From an uncultured Pelagimonas sp. (GTDB lineage: Bacteria; Pseudomonadota; Alphaproteobacteria; Rhodobacterales; Rhodobacteraceae): a stretch of DNA of 64,000 bases. The notes below the pieces were generated by a model that was not told where the DNA came from, ran no database searches, and was given only the letters and a program-made list of their open reading frames with translations. The stretch lies in assembly GCA_947497905.1 (NCBI GenBank), contig CANMIH010000006.1:146467-210466 (forward strand), in the 5' to 3' direction. The position numbers and the translations under genes were made by a program. This document shows, piece by piece, positions 35,621-44,359 of the stretch; positions within the stretch are counted from its first letter, which is position 1, and the number at the start of each line of letters is the position of its first letter.

Positions 35621-36668
35621 CTGCCGGTTGGAAGCCTTCGATCAGCTGGCGTAGCCCAATCGCGGCCCCTGCAAAGATAGCGAGAAAGGTCACTGGGGCA
35701 GAGAGCGCCAGAACCGAGAGCGCGGAAAGTCCCTGACCCACCGAGCATCCGAGGGCCAGTACCGCGCCACCTCCCATCAGAGCGGCGCCAAAGATTTGCC
35801 GACGCAGCTCACGCGGGTCTTCGCAGGCTTCCCAGCGGAAATGCCCTTTGAGCATCGAGCCGACAAAGGCCCCGATCCAGACCCCAGTGATTGACCCGAC
35901 GGCGAAAGAAATCGGGCGGGCGGATCCGGTCATGAACCAGAGCAGTGTTTCACCCAGGGGCGCGGCAAAGCTATGTGAAACCACTGGTAAAGCTTCGAAC
36001 CCTTGTTCGTTGACCCAAGAGGTGCCGCCCCAGCCAAGAATGATGGCAAAGCCCACTGCAAGGGCCCAGCCGATGTGTTTGGGTTTGCGCCATAGCTCTC
36101 GGTGCCAGAGGGAGAGAGCGAGGATCAAAGCGCCAATGCTCAACCCGATGCTTGGCATCGCGATCCCGGTCAGATTGCTCAGGTGATGCGCAATGCCCGG
36201 AGGGATCTCTGTGGTGACATCAATCTGAGGAAACAGGGCGTTTCTGATCGGGCCAAGCGGCCCCCAGAGCACAACAAAGGTTGAGACGCCCATGACCAAC
36301 ACGATGACAAAGCTGCGCAGATCGCCGCCGCCAAGCCGGGCCACGGCGCCATAGCCACAGCCTCCGGCCAACGCCATGCCATAGCCAAACACCAACCCGC
36401 CAAGAATGGAGGCAAGGGGCATCCAGCGGATTGAGAGATAATAGGTTTCTGCGCCATCGAGTATGCCAGTGGCCATGAGGCCAAAGCTGCCAAGGATGGC
36501 GGTGCCTATGGCCACGCCCCACATGCGCAACCGTAGGGTTGAGCCACCATAAAGAACGTCTTCGATCGCGCCGAGGGTGCAGAACCGACCCAGACGTGCC
36601 GCAAGACCCAGAAGGATACCACCTAGTAAGCCGATCAGCGCAACGAGAAGAAATTCATTAGACATCAT
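35616..36668 (-). CDS. soxT: YeeE/YedE family membrane protein, SoxT type
   Basis: Polytopic inner-membrane protein of 350 aa with about nine helices and the family Cys motifs ALAGGCGYGAVARLGGGDLRSF and LALGCSVGQGLSA, conserved in thiosulfate/sulfur-compound transporters of the TsuA/YeeE group. The position after soxS-soxR in a sulfur-oxidation cluster matches soxT. Likely imports or signals a sulfur compound; the exact substrate is not settled. Two tandem ATGs; AAGGAGG lies about 14 bases upstream of the first, so the second ATG is less likely. Confidence 0.85.
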   Translation of the reverse strand: MMSNEFLLVALIGLLGGILLGLAARLGRFCTLGAIEDVLYGGSTLRLRMWGVAIGTAILGSFGLMATGILDGAETYYLSIRWMPLASILGGLVFGYGMALAGGCGYGAVARLGGGDLRSFVIVLVMGVSTFVVLWGPLGPIRNALFPQIDVTTEIPPGIAHHLSNLTGIAMPSIGLSIGALILALSLWHRELWRKPKHIGWALAVGFAIILGWGGTSWVNEQGFEALPVVSHSFAAPLGETLLWFMTGSARPISFAVGSITGVWIGAFVGSMLKGHFRWEACEDPRELRRQIFGAALMGGGAVLALGCSVGQGLSALSVLALSAPVTFLAIFAGAAIGLRQLIEGFQPAE

Positions 36669-36776
36669 GGGGGCGCACGAACCCTCCTTGTTCAGGTGGC
36701 GTGTGTGTCAAACCAATATGCGAAGGCTTGAGACGGGCCGCAAGGCATAGATCGTCGCGCTCTGGCAGAGGCGGTG

Positions 36777-37115
36777 TCACTCGTCGTCTTTGCAGAAAAG
36801 CTCGTAGACGCACTCCAGCATCTTCCGTGGCTTGTCATCTGCGAGGCGATAATAGATCGCCTTGCCGTCGCGACGCGGGATCACCAATCCCTCAAGACGC
36901 AGGCGTGACAGCTGTTGGCTGACGGCGGCCTGACGGGCAGATAAAAGCTCTTCCAACTCGGTGACAGATTTCTCACCCGACACCAAATGGCATAGGATCA
37001 TCAATCGGCCTTCATGGCTGATCGCTTTGAGAAAGGCCGACGCGGTGGTCGCCTTTTCAACGATGCTGTCAAGCTCGTCATCAGAAAGATCGTCGTGCAG
37101 TACCGGAAGTGCCAT
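36777..37115 (-). CDS. soxR: ArsR-family repressor SoxR
   Basis: A 112-aa winged-helix regulator that represses sox genes in Paracoccus and relatives. Helix-turn-helix region: ISHEGRLMILCHLVSGEKSVTELEELLSAR with QAAVSQQLSRLRLEGLV recognition part. Cysteines C46-equivalent (ILCHL) and near the C-terminus (ECVYELFC) may sense sulfur compounds. The ATG at 37115 has AAGG in place; the frame opens upstream to a TTG at 37136 that overlaps the soxS stop. Nothing to do with the redox regulator SoxR of enterics (MerR type). Confidence 0.9.
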   Translation of the reverse strand: MALPVLHDDLSDDELDSIVEKATTASAFLKAISHEGRLMILCHLVSGEKSVTELEELLSARQAAVSQQLSRLRLEGLVIPRRDGKAIYYRLADDKPRKMLECVYELFCKDDE

Positions 37116-37132
37116 TGTACCTTGATATCCCG

Positions 37133-37507
37133 TCAATGTGTCGGCGGTTGAAACTCTGTATGGTCCTGAAGCAGGTTCGACAAGATGGGCCAGAAAAAGT
37201 TTTCGCCAGGATAGCCCTCGATCCGGGCCATTTCCTGCCCATCCTCGGTGAGAATGAAGGTCGGCGTGAAGTTCACCCGCCGCGCATAATCCGTGCCCTC
37301 TGGGGGGCCGATATGAAGGTCGGCCAAAACAAGCGGCGCAAATTTCCCTTCCGCCGTATGCGGATAGGCGGGGCCAATCTCATCTTTCCAGGCAGCGCAA
37401 TAGGCGCATCCGGGTTGTTCCACCATCACAAGCTGCACCTCACCGGCCAGGGCCGACAGGGGCAGGACCCCCAAAACTGTTGCAGCGATAAATTTTTTCA
37501 GAGACAT
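37133..37507 (-). CDS. soxS: Periplasmic thioredoxin-like protein SoxS
   Basis: A 124-aa exported thiol protein with a signal peptide (residues 1-21, ending ALAGE) and active site CAYC (C34, C37). In Paracoccus SoxS reactivates the SoxYZ carrier by reducing it. The ATG at 37507 is chosen since it begins a canonical signal peptide; the longer frame to 37540 overlaps the operator. First gene of the leftward soxS-soxR-soxT unit. Confidence 0.9.
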   Translation of the reverse strand: MSLKKFIAATVLGVLPLSALAGEVQLVMVEQPGCAYCAAWKDEIGPAYPHTAEGKFAPLVLADLHIGPPEGTDYARRVNFTPTFILTEDGQEMARIEGYPGENFFWPILSNLLQDHTEFQPPTH

Positions 37508-37537
37508 GCAGCACCAATTGACCGTAGATGAATGCAA

Positions 37538-37556
37538 CACATAATATGAATATGTG
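37538..37556. promoter_or_regulatory. Putative SoxR operator in the soxS-soxV gap
   Basis: Dyad CACATA-N7-TATGTG. Read on the minus strand it is CACATATTCATATTATGTG, which aligns with the sequence in front of soxX (CAGAAATTCATTTCTGTG) over CAnAnATTCAT..TGTG. Location between the divergent soxS and soxV starts matches where SoxR binds in Paracoccus pantotrophus. Confidence 0.65.
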
Positions 37557-37575
37557 ATTTTTTCAAGGAGCCCTC

Positions 37576-38304
37576 ATGTTCGACGTCACCTATTTCGGCG
37601 CGTTGATCGCCGGGTTCGGCGCCTTTTTCACCCCGTGCATTCTGCCGATGGTGCCCTTCTATCTATGTTACATGGCCGGACTTTCAATGGCGGAACTGCG
37701 CGATGACGCAGGCATCGCCCCCGGCGCGCGGGCGCGTCTTGCCGGGCAGGCGGCTTTGTTTGCCTTGGGTGTGACGACCATCTTTATGCTTCTGGGGCTT
37801 GGCGCGACAGCGCTGGGCCAGGCCTTTGCCGATTGGAAACAGCCGCTTAGTTATGTCGCGGCGGCGCTTATTTTCCTGTTTGGCCTGCATTTTCTGGGCA
37901 TTTTCAAAATCGGGTTTCTGTACCGAGAGGCGCGGATAGAAAGCAAATCTGACCCTAAAACCCTGTTTGGGGCCTACGCCATGGGGCTGGCTTTCGGGTT
38001 TGGCTGGACCGCCTGTGTTGGGCCGATTCTCACCACGATCCTGATGATTGCCTCGGGCATGGGCGAGCTGTGGCATGGGGCGACACTTTTGGGGGCGTTT
38101 GGCATTGGCATGACCGCGCCATTTGTTGTCGCAGCCCTGTTCGCGCAGCCCTTTCTGGCTTGGATGCAGCGCAACCGGCGTCACTTGGGGAAGGTCGAAA
38201 AAGCGCTTGGGGTGATGATGATTGTCTTCGCGATTCTGATTGCCACGGATACCGTTGGCTGGATTGCAGAGGTGATGCTGCGTGTGTTCCCCAACTGGGT
38301 CTAA
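37576..38304 (+). CDS. soxV: SoxV, CcdA-family thiol-disulfide membrane transporter
   Basis: Inner-membrane protein of 242 aa with six helices that moves reducing power from cytosolic thioredoxin to periplasmic SoxW. Conserved Cys-Pro contexts are seen in TPCILPMVPFYLCYM and in FGWTACVGPILTTIL, the CcdA family redox pair. AAGGAG precedes the ATG. First gene of the rightward sox operon; 13 bases to soxW. Confidence 0.93.
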   Translation: MFDVTYFGALIAGFGAFFTPCILPMVPFYLCYMAGLSMAELRDDAGIAPGARARLAGQAALFALGVTTIFMLLGLGATALGQAFADWKQPLSYVAAALIFLFGLHFLGIFKIGFLYREARIESKSDPKTLFGAYAMGLAFGFGWTACVGPILTTILMIASGMGELWHGATLLGAFGIGMTAPFVVAALFAQPFLAWMQRNRRHLGKVEKALGVMMIVFAILIATDTVGWIAEVMLRVFPNWV

Positions 38305-38317
38305 AGGGAGGTATGAC

Positions 38318-38893
38318 ATGAAACATTGGATTTTGGGTGCCGCCATGGCGCTTATGGCGCTGCCAGCTGTGGCCGAGATAGGCGATGATGGGCTGCACAA
38401 ACAGCCGTGGATGCGTGAGACCTTCAAAGATCTGGCGGAAGATCTTGACGAGGCCAATGCCGAAGGCAAGCGTCTGGTCCTCTTCTTCGAGCAACGCGGC
38501 TGTATCTATTGCCGCAAAATGCATGAAGAGGTGTTCTCGGATCCCGGCATTTCCGACTACATCGGTGAGAACTTTTTTGTCGTCCAGATGAACATCTATG
38601 GCGATGTTGAGGTGGTGGATTTTGATGGAGAATCGCTCCCCGAAAAACAGATGGCGCGCAAATGGCGGGTGATGTTCACACCCAACATTGTTTTCCTTCC
38701 TGAGGAGGTCCCTGAGGGCCAGACGGCTGTTGAGGCCGCGGTAGCGGTGATGCCGGGTGCTTTTGGAAAAGGGACCACTTTGGACATGTTTACATGGGTT
38801 GCGGAAAGTCGATATCTCCTTGATAACGGTGAGGATTTTCAAAGATACCATGCCCGCATGATCCAAGAACGCAACAACGGTAGTTTTGACTAA
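38318..38893 (+). CDS. soxW: SoxW, periplasmic thioredoxin
   Basis: A 191-aa exported thioredoxin-fold protein: signal peptide 1-19 (AVAEI cleavage), active site CIYC (C62, C65) in LVLFFEQRGCIYCRKMHEEVF and cis-Pro in FTPNIVFL. It accepts electrons from SoxV. AAAGGGAGG is located 7 bases before the ATG. The frame upstream to 38282 overlaps soxV and is not used. Confidence 0.93.
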   Translation: MKHWILGAAMALMALPAVAEIGDDGLHKQPWMRETFKDLAEDLDEANAEGKRLVLFFEQRGCIYCRKMHEEVFSDPGISDYIGENFFVVQMNIYGDVEVVDFDGESLPEKQMARKWRVMFTPNIVFLPEEVPEGQTAVEAAVAVMPGAFGKGTTLDMFTWVAESRYLLDNGEDFQRYHARMIQERNNGSFD

Positions 38894-38899
38894 AACCAA

Positions 38900-38922
38900 C
38901 AGAAATTCATTTCTGTGAATTT
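38900..38922. promoter_or_regulatory. Putative SoxR operator in the soxW-soxX gap
   Basis: Overlapping dyads CAGAAAT-TC-ATTTCTG (38900-38915) and AAATTCA-N6-TGAATTT (38903-38922), about 90 bases before soxX. The first aligns with the soxS-soxV site. Paracoccus SoxR also binds in the soxW-soxX gap. Confidence 0.65.
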
Positions 38923-39008
38923 GTTGTTGCGTCTTCTGTGTTGGGTAGCCTACGGTATACATCAGCGAACGGGGCCCTTCGGGGTTCAAGAAGCCAATGG
39001 GAGGAAAT

Positions 39009-39488
39009 ATGAGGCTTTTTGTAATCACAGCGACAGCGGCGCTGGCGGCAGGCGTGGCATTTGCTGCCGACACCGTGGCGCCCGGCGATGTAGAATATGG
39101 CGAATATGGTGAAGTGACGGCCTCGTTGTCGGGCGCAGCCGGAAACGCCGAAAGTGGCGCCATCATCATGGCGACCAAATCCAAAGGGAATTGCATTTCG
39201 TGTCACGCGGTCACCGCGCTGAACGATTCGCCGTTCCATGGCGAAGTTGGCCCGTCACTGGATGGTGTCGGTGAATATCGCACAGCAGACGAGCTGCGCG
39301 GGATTGTTGCCAACGCCAAGATGACATTTGAAGGGTCGGTGATGCCTGCGTTTTATAAATCCACCGGATTTATTCGCCCGGGCAATGGCTACACCGGCAA
39401 AGCCGCAGAGGGCGATTTGCCTCCGGTCCTGACGGCTCAGGAAATTGAAGATGTGGTCGCGTTCTTGATGACCCTCAAGGACAGCTGA
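39009..39488 (+). CDS. soxX: SoxX, cytochrome c subunit of SoxXA
   Basis: A 159-aa periplasmic monoheme cytochrome, partner of SoxA, that joins thiosulfate to SoxY. Signal peptide 1-20; heme motif CISCH (62-66); a Met ligand is likely in MPAFYKS. The C-terminus LTAQEIEDVVAFLMTL is typical of SoxX. Strong GGGAGG site before the ATG. Followed closely by soxY. Confidence 0.95.
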   Translation: MRLFVITATAALAAGVAFAADTVAPGDVEYGEYGEVTASLSGAAGNAESGAIIMATKSKGNCISCHAVTALNDSPFHGEVGPSLDGVGEYRTADELRGIVANAKMTFEGSVMPAFYKSTGFIRPGNGYTGKAAEGDLPPVLTAQEIEDVVAFLMTLKDS

Positions 39489-39510
39489 CTTTAACCCAAG
39501 GAGACTGACG

Positions 39511-39927
39511 ATGGAGTTTACCCGTCGCGAAACGCTGGCTCTTGGAGCCGGTGCAGCGCTGATGACTGTCCTGCCGTTCCGTGCGAATGCGGCTGTGGAT
39601 GATCTGATCAACGAATTTACTGGTGGCGCCGCTGTTGCGGACGGGGGCCTTGAGCTGACCGCGCCTGAAATCGCGGAAAACGGCAACACCGTTCCGATCG
39701 CGGTTTCTGCTGAGGGCGCCACGGCGATCATGGTTCTGGCGGCCGGTAACCCGACCCCACCTGTCGCGACCTTCAAGTTCGGCAAGCTTGCGGCGGCTCA
39801 GGAAGCCTCGACCCGTATTCGCCTTGCTGGCACTCAGGACGTGGTTGCGATTGCTCAGCTTGCCGATGGCAGCTTTGCCCGCGCGTCGAAGACCGTAAAG
39901 GTCACCATTGGCGGCTGCGGCGGCTAA
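39511..39927 (+). CDS. soxY: SoxY, sulfur-carrier subunit
   Basis: A 138-aa carrier exported by the Tat pathway (signal with TRRETLALGAG). The protein ends in the essential swinging-arm motif GGCGG, whose Cys binds the thiosulfate-derived sulfur during oxidation. Good AAGGAG site. SoxZ follows after 19 bases, and the two form the SoxYZ complex. Confidence 0.96.
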   Translation: MEFTRRETLALGAGAALMTVLPFRANAAVDDLINEFTGGAAVADGGLELTAPEIAENGNTVPIAVSAEGATAIMVLAAGNPTPPVATFKFGKLAAAQEASTRIRLAGTQDVVAIAQLADGSFARASKTVKVTIGGCGG

Positions 39928-39946
39928 GTTAGAGGAGATTTGAACA

Positions 39947-40276
39947 ATGGCATCCGGTGTTAAACCCCGCGTCAAAGTCCCGAAAAAAGCCGCTGTTGGT
40001 GAAGCAATCACCATCAAAACCCTGATTTCGCACAAGATGGAATCGGGTCAGCGCAAAGACAAATCGGGCAACATCATTCCGCGTTCGATCATCAACCGTT
40101 TCACCTGTGACTTTAACGGTGAAAACGTGATCGACGTGACCTTGGAACCCGCGATTTCGACCAACCCGTATCTCGAATTCCAAGCAACTGTACCCTCCGA
40201 GGGTGAGTTCAAGTTCACTTGGTATGACGATGACGGTTCCGTCTACGACGCTGCCAAGAAGATCGCCATCGGCTAA
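39947..40276 (+). CDS. soxZ: SoxZ, SoxY partner protein
   Basis: A 109-aa protein without a signal peptide; it is carried to the periplasm with SoxY (hitch-hiker export). Begins MASGVKPRVKVPKKA and contains ISHKMESGQRKD and the conserved FKFTWYDDDGS. It has no Cys at the tip and acts as a scaffold. The following 58 bp hold a stable hairpin. Confidence 0.95.
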   Translation: MASGVKPRVKVPKKAAVGEAITIKTLISHKMESGQRKDKSGNIIPRSIINRFTCDFNGENVIDVTLEPAISTNPYLEFQATVPSEGEFKFTWYDDDGSVYDAAKKIAIG

Positions 40277-40288
40277 CCGACGGCTTGA

Positions 40289-40313
40289 CCCTGCCCCGGC
40301 GCGAGGGGCAGGG
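40289..40313 (+). other. Intercistronic hairpin, soxZ-soxA
   Basis: Perfect 9-bp stem CCCTGCCCC / GGGGCAGGG with a 7-base loop and no following T-run. Likely an mRNA-stabilising or processing element rather than a terminator. Confidence 0.6.
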
Positions 40314-40334
40314 CGCCAATAGGGAGGGAACAGA

Positions 40335-41192
40335 ATGAATTTTAAGGCACTGACGGCGATTGCCTCGGCACTGACATTGAGCGCATCATTTGTGGCCGCG
40401 GGCGGCGCAGATGACGACACTTTGGTGGTGAATGACGAGATCTCGATCGTCACAAAAGCTGCGGCTCCAGCTCATATGGCTGATGCCGTAGATGAAGTTA
40501 TTTCGGGCTGGCACTTCCGCACAGACGAAACACAGTCGCTTCAGGCGGATGACTTTGACAACCCAGGCATGCTTTTTGTTGAGCAGGGACTGGATGTCTG
40601 GAACACCGCAGACGGCTCTGAGGGCAAATCCTGTGCAGATTGTCATGGTGACCCTGAGGAATCCATGGTGGGTGTTCGTACAGTGTACCCCAAATGGAAC
40701 GAGGCCGCCGGCGAAGTTCGCACTCTGCAGATGCAGATGAATGACTGCCGCGAAAACCGCATGGGGGCTGAGGCGTGGAAATACGACAAAGCCGATGCGA
40801 TCAATGTCGAAGCTATGATTGCTTCGGTGTCGCGCGGTCTGCCGATGAATGTGGCCATTGATGGTCCGGCGGCGGCAACCTGGGAACAGGGCAAAGAGCT
40901 GTATTACACCCGGACCGGTCAGCTTGAACTGTCCTGTGCCAACTGCCACGAGCAGAACTTTGGCAACTACATCCGGGCGGACCATCTCAGCCAGGGTCAG
41001 ATCAACGGGTTCCCGACCTATCGTCTGAAAAACGCCAAGTTGAATGGTGTGCACTCGCGCTTTAAAGGCTGCGTACGTGACACCCGCGCCGAAACCTACA
41101 AACCGGGTTCGGCCGAGTTTGTGGCGCTTGAGCTTTATGTCGCCTCACGCGGCAACGGTCTGTCGGTCGAAGGCCCGTCGGTTCGTAACTAA
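40335..41192 (+). CDS. soxA: SoxA, diheme cytochrome subunit of SoxXA
   Basis: A 285-aa periplasmic protein with a signal peptide (about 1-22) and two CxxCH motifs (SCADCH and SCANCH), one active heme plus one structural heme. The catalytic Cys-persulfide residue is in RFKGCVRDTRAE. Together with SoxX it oxidatively couples thiosulfate to the SoxY Cys. GGAGGG before the ATG. It is different from sarcosine oxidase SoxA. Confidence 0.95.
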   Translation: MNFKALTAIASALTLSASFVAAGGADDDTLVVNDEISIVTKAAAPAHMADAVDEVISGWHFRTDETQSLQADDFDNPGMLFVEQGLDVWNTADGSEGKSCADCHGDPEESMVGVRTVYPKWNEAAGEVRTLQMQMNDCRENRMGAEAWKYDKADAINVEAMIASVSRGLPMNVAIDGPAAATWEQGKELYYTRTGQLELSCANCHEQNFGNYIRADHLSQGQINGFPTYRLKNAKLNGVHSRFKGCVRDTRAETYKPGSAEFVALELYVASRGNGLSVEGPSVRN

Positions 41193-41198
41193 AATTTC

Positions 41199-41237
41199 TG
41201 CCCCGTGCCCGATTTGTCGTGGCGCGGGGCATTTTCC
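41199..41237 (+). terminator. Terminator-like hairpin, soxA-soxB
   Basis: TGCCCCG-T-GCC / GGC-G-CGGGGCA (10 bp plus a possible G-U pair, 11-base loop) followed by TTTTCC. It may reduce read-through from soxA into soxB. Confidence 0.6.
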
Positions 41238-41295
41238 ATGAAAACGAATTCACACATGCGCATGTGTGTCGCGAGAGAGAAAGAAAGATCCTCCT

Positions 41296-42996
41296 ATGAT
41301 CTCAAGACGCGATTTTCTTCAGGTGTCCATGGCTGCTACGGCGCTCTATGGGTCGTCGGGTTTTGGCAACTGGGCCCGCCTGGCGGCGCAGCAGAGCCTG
41401 ACACAGGACCAGCTGTTGCAGTTCGACACCTTTGGCAATGTCTCCCTGATCCATGTGACAGACATCCATGCGCAGTTGATGCCGATCTATTTCCGTGAGC
41501 CTTCGGTCAATATCGGTGTGGGCGGCAACAAAGGCGCAGTGCCGCATGTCACCGGCGCGGATTTCCGCAAGCTCTATGGTGTGAACGACGGGTCGCCCTC
41601 GCATTACGCGCTCAGCTCGGGTGATTTTGAGGCGCTGGCGCGGGGCTATGGCAAAGTGGGCGGATTGGACCGTGTTGCCACCGTGGTGAACTCGATCCGT
41701 GCTGATCGCCCGGATGCAATCCTGCTGGACGGCGGGGACACCTGGCACGGCTCTTACACCTGTCACCACACCGAAGGTCAGGACATGGTCAATGTCATGA
41801 ACGGCCTGAAGCCGGATGCGATGACCTTCCACTGGGAATTCACCTTGGGTTCGGAACGGGTGCAGGAGATTGTTGAAGGCCTGCCGTTCGCGGCGCTGGG
41901 GCAGAACATCTTTGATGCAGAATGGGATGAACCTGCGCTGGATCTGTTCCCGCCTTATAAGTTCTTTGAGCGCGGTGGCGTGAAGGTGGCCGTGATTGGT
42001 CAGGCCTTCCCCTATATGCCGATCGCAAACCCGCGCTGGATGTTCCCGGAATACTCGTTTGGTATTCGCGACGAGAACATGCAGGCCATGGTCGACGAAG
42101 TGCGCTCAAAAGGCGCTGAATGCGTTGTGGTCCTGAGCCACAATGGATTTGACGTCGACAAAAAGATGGCCGGCCGTGTGAAAGGCATTGATGTGATCCT
42201 GTCGGGTCACACCCATGATGCGTTGCCCGAGCCGGTTGTGGTCGAAGACACGATCATTGTGGCCTCGGGCTCAAATGGCAAGTTCGTCAGCCGCGTGGAT
42301 CTCGACATTCGTGACGGCCGCATGATGGGCTACCGTCACAAGCTGATCCCGATCTTCTCGGATGTGATTACGCCTGATGCGGATATGACCGCCTTGATCA
42401 ACGAACAACGCGCCCCGTATCTGGACCAGCTGACCGAGGTCATTGGCCACACTGACAGCACCCTGTACCGTCGTGGCAACTTCAACGGCTCGTGGGATGA
42501 CCTGATCTGTGACGCGCTGATTTCCGAGCGCGAAGCCGATATCGCCATGTCGCCCGGTGTGCGCTGGGGACCGTCGCTGTTGCCCGGCGATGCTATCACC
42601 CGCGAAGACATCTGGAACGTAACCTCGATGTCCTATGGTGAGGCCTATCGTTCGGAAATGACCGGTGAGTTTATCAAGGTGATCCTTGAAGACGTGGCCG
42701 ACAACATCTTTAACCCGGATCCGTATTACCAGCAGGGCGGCGATATGGTGCGTGTGGGTGGCCTTGGCTATCGCATCGACATCAACAAGCCGCAGGGCGA
42801 ACGGGTCACGGATATGACTTTGCTGAAAACCGGCGAAGCCATTGATCCGGCGAAAAACTATGTCGTTGCTGGCTGGGCCAGTGTGAACGAGGGCACCGAA
42901 GGGCCACAGATTTGGGACGTGGTGGAAAGCCATATCCGCAAACAGGGCACCGTAACGGTCGATCCGAACAACTCAGTACAGGTGGTGGGCGCATAA
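41296..42996 (+). CDS. soxB: SoxB, sulfate thiohydrolase
   Basis: Dimanganese periplasmic enzyme (566 aa) that releases sulfate from SoxY-bound sulfonate. Tat signal SRRDFLQVS; metal-site motifs HVTDIHAQLMP, DGGDTWHGSY, SHNGFDVD and GHTHDALP are those of the 5'-nucleotidase-type metallophosphatase family. The C-terminal nucleotidase domain contains WDDLICDALISEREADIAMSPG. The ATG at 41296 is used; an upstream ATG at 41266 would put extra residues before the Tat motif. Confidence 0.95.
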   Translation: MISRRDFLQVSMAATALYGSSGFGNWARLAAQQSLTQDQLLQFDTFGNVSLIHVTDIHAQLMPIYFREPSVNIGVGGNKGAVPHVTGADFRKLYGVNDGSPSHYALSSGDFEALARGYGKVGGLDRVATVVNSIRADRPDAILLDGGDTWHGSYTCHHTEGQDMVNVMNGLKPDAMTFHWEFTLGSERVQEIVEGLPFAALGQNIFDAEWDEPALDLFPPYKFFERGGVKVAVIGQAFPYMPIANPRWMFPEYSFGIRDENMQAMVDEVRSKGAECVVVLSHNGFDVDKKMAGRVKGIDVILSGHTHDALPEPVVVEDTIIVASGSNGKFVSRVDLDIRDGRMMGYRHKLIPIFSDVITPDADMTALINEQRAPYLDQLTEVIGHTDSTLYRRGNFNGSWDDLICDALISEREADIAMSPGVRWGPSLLPGDAITREDIWNVTSMSYGEAYRSEMTGEFIKVILEDVADNIFNPDPYYQQGGDMVRVGGLGYRIDINKPQGERVTDMTLLKTGEAIDPAKNYVVAGWASVNEGTEGPQIWDVVESHIRKQGTVTVDPNNSVQVVGA

Positions 42997-43006
42997 GCGC
43001 CCCCAC
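42982..43006 (+). other. Hairpin over the soxB stop codon
   Basis: GTGG-T-GGGCGC / GCGCCC-CCAC with a single-base bulge and ATAA loop; the soxB stop TAA is in the loop. A T-rich stretch starts about 15 bases later, so partial termination is possible. Confidence 0.5.
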
Positions 43007-43078
43007 GCTTCACCCGCATTTATTTTTTACGCAATCCATTTACATAGATGAATGAGATGATCCGAAAGGAGGCACAAG

Positions 43079-44359
43079 ATGGCAGATGACAAGAGGCAGG
43101 GCGCCTCGCGCCGCCAGTTCCTGACCGGCGCCGCCGCGATGGGCGCAGGCACCGTGGCCGCAGGTATGGCCAAAGCGGCCGGTCCCGACCCATTGATCAC
43201 CGAGGTTCAAGAGTGGGCCAGCGGCCTGGGCGATGGCGTTGATGCCTCCCCCTATGGCCTGCCAATCAAATACGAAGACGACGTGGTGCGCCGCAATGTT
43301 GAGTGGCTGACCGCGGATACCATTTCATCGATCAACTTCACCCCCATTCATGCGTTGGACGGCACCATCACACCACAGGGCTGCGCCTTTGAACGCCACC
43401 ATTCGGGTGCGATCGAGCTGCGCAAAGAAGACTACCGTCTGATGATCAACGGTTTGGTCGATACACCTCTGGTGTTCTCCTATGCCGATCTTGAGCGCTT
43501 CCCACGTCAGCAGCATGTCTATTTCTGCGAATGTGCGGCCAACACCGGCATGGAATGGGCGGGTGCCCAGCTGAACGGCGCGCAGTTCACGCACGGTATG
43601 ATCCACAATATGGAATACACCGGTGTCTCGCTGCGCACGCTTCTGGAAGAGGCCGGTCTGGCTGCGGCGGGCGATCTGAAAGACAAATGGGTTTATGTCG
43701 AGGGGGCGGATGCCTCGTCGAATGGTCGGTCGATCCCCATGGAGAAGGCGCTGGATGATGTGCTGGTGGCCTTCAAGGCCAATGGCGAAGCGCTGCGCAA
43801 GGAACATGGCTATCCCGTGCGTCTGGTTGTACCCGGTTGGGAAGGCAACATGTGGGTCAAATGGCTGCGTCGTATCGAGGTCATGGATGGCCCGGTAGAA
43901 AGCCGCGAAGAGACCTCGAAATACACCGATACGCTGGAAGATGGCACCAGCCGCAAGTGGACCTGGGTTATGGACGCCAAATCGGTTGTCACCTCACCCA
44001 GCCCGCAGTCACCCATCAAACATGGGCACGGCCCGCTGGTGATCACGGGTCTGGCTTGGACCGGGCATGGGCGCATTACGCGTGTGGATGTGTCGAAAGA
44101 CGGTGGCAAGACCTGGGAAACCGCACGTCTGGCCAAAGAAGGCGAAGACAAAGCGTTGACCCGCTTCTATCTCGACACTGAGTGGAACGGTGAAGAGATG
44201 CTGCTGCAATCGCGCGCCATGGACGAAACTGGCTATGTCCAGCCCTCCAAAGCTCAGCTGCGTGAGGTGCGCGGGTTGAACTCGATCTATCACAACAACT
44301 GCATCCAGACCTGGCATGTCAAAGCCAATGGGGAGGCCGAGAATGTCGAAGTTTCTTAA
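43079..44359 (+). CDS. soxC: SoxC, sulfane dehydrogenase molybdenum subunit
   Basis: Periplasmic Mo-cofactor subunit (426 aa) of SoxCD, which oxidises the remaining sulfane sulfur with release of six electrons. Tat signal SRRQFLTGAA; the sulfite-oxidase fold region PTYFCECAANTGMEWAGAQ-like segment carries the Mo-ligand Cys context, followed by a C-terminal Mo-co dimerisation domain (ITGLAWTGHGRITRVDVSKDGG). AAAGGAGG precedes the ATG. Its presence predicts full oxidation to sulfate without sulfur globules. Overlaps soxD by 17 bases. Confidence 0.95.
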   Translation: MADDKRQGASRRQFLTGAAAMGAGTVAAGMAKAAGPDPLITEVQEWASGLGDGVDASPYGLPIKYEDDVVRRNVEWLTADTISSINFTPIHALDGTITPQGCAFERHHSGAIELRKEDYRLMINGLVDTPLVFSYADLERFPRQQHVYFCECAANTGMEWAGAQLNGAQFTHGMIHNMEYTGVSLRTLLEEAGLAAAGDLKDKWVYVEGADASSNGRSIPMEKALDDVLVAFKANGEALRKEHGYPVRLVVPGWEGNMWVKWLRRIEVMDGPVESREETSKYTDTLEDGTSRKWTWVMDAKSVVTSPSPQSPIKHGHGPLVITGLAWTGHGRITRVDVSKDGGKTWETARLAKEGEDKALTRFYLDTEWNGEEMLLQSRAMDETGYVQPSKAQLREVRGLNSIYHNNCIQTWHVKANGEAENVEVS

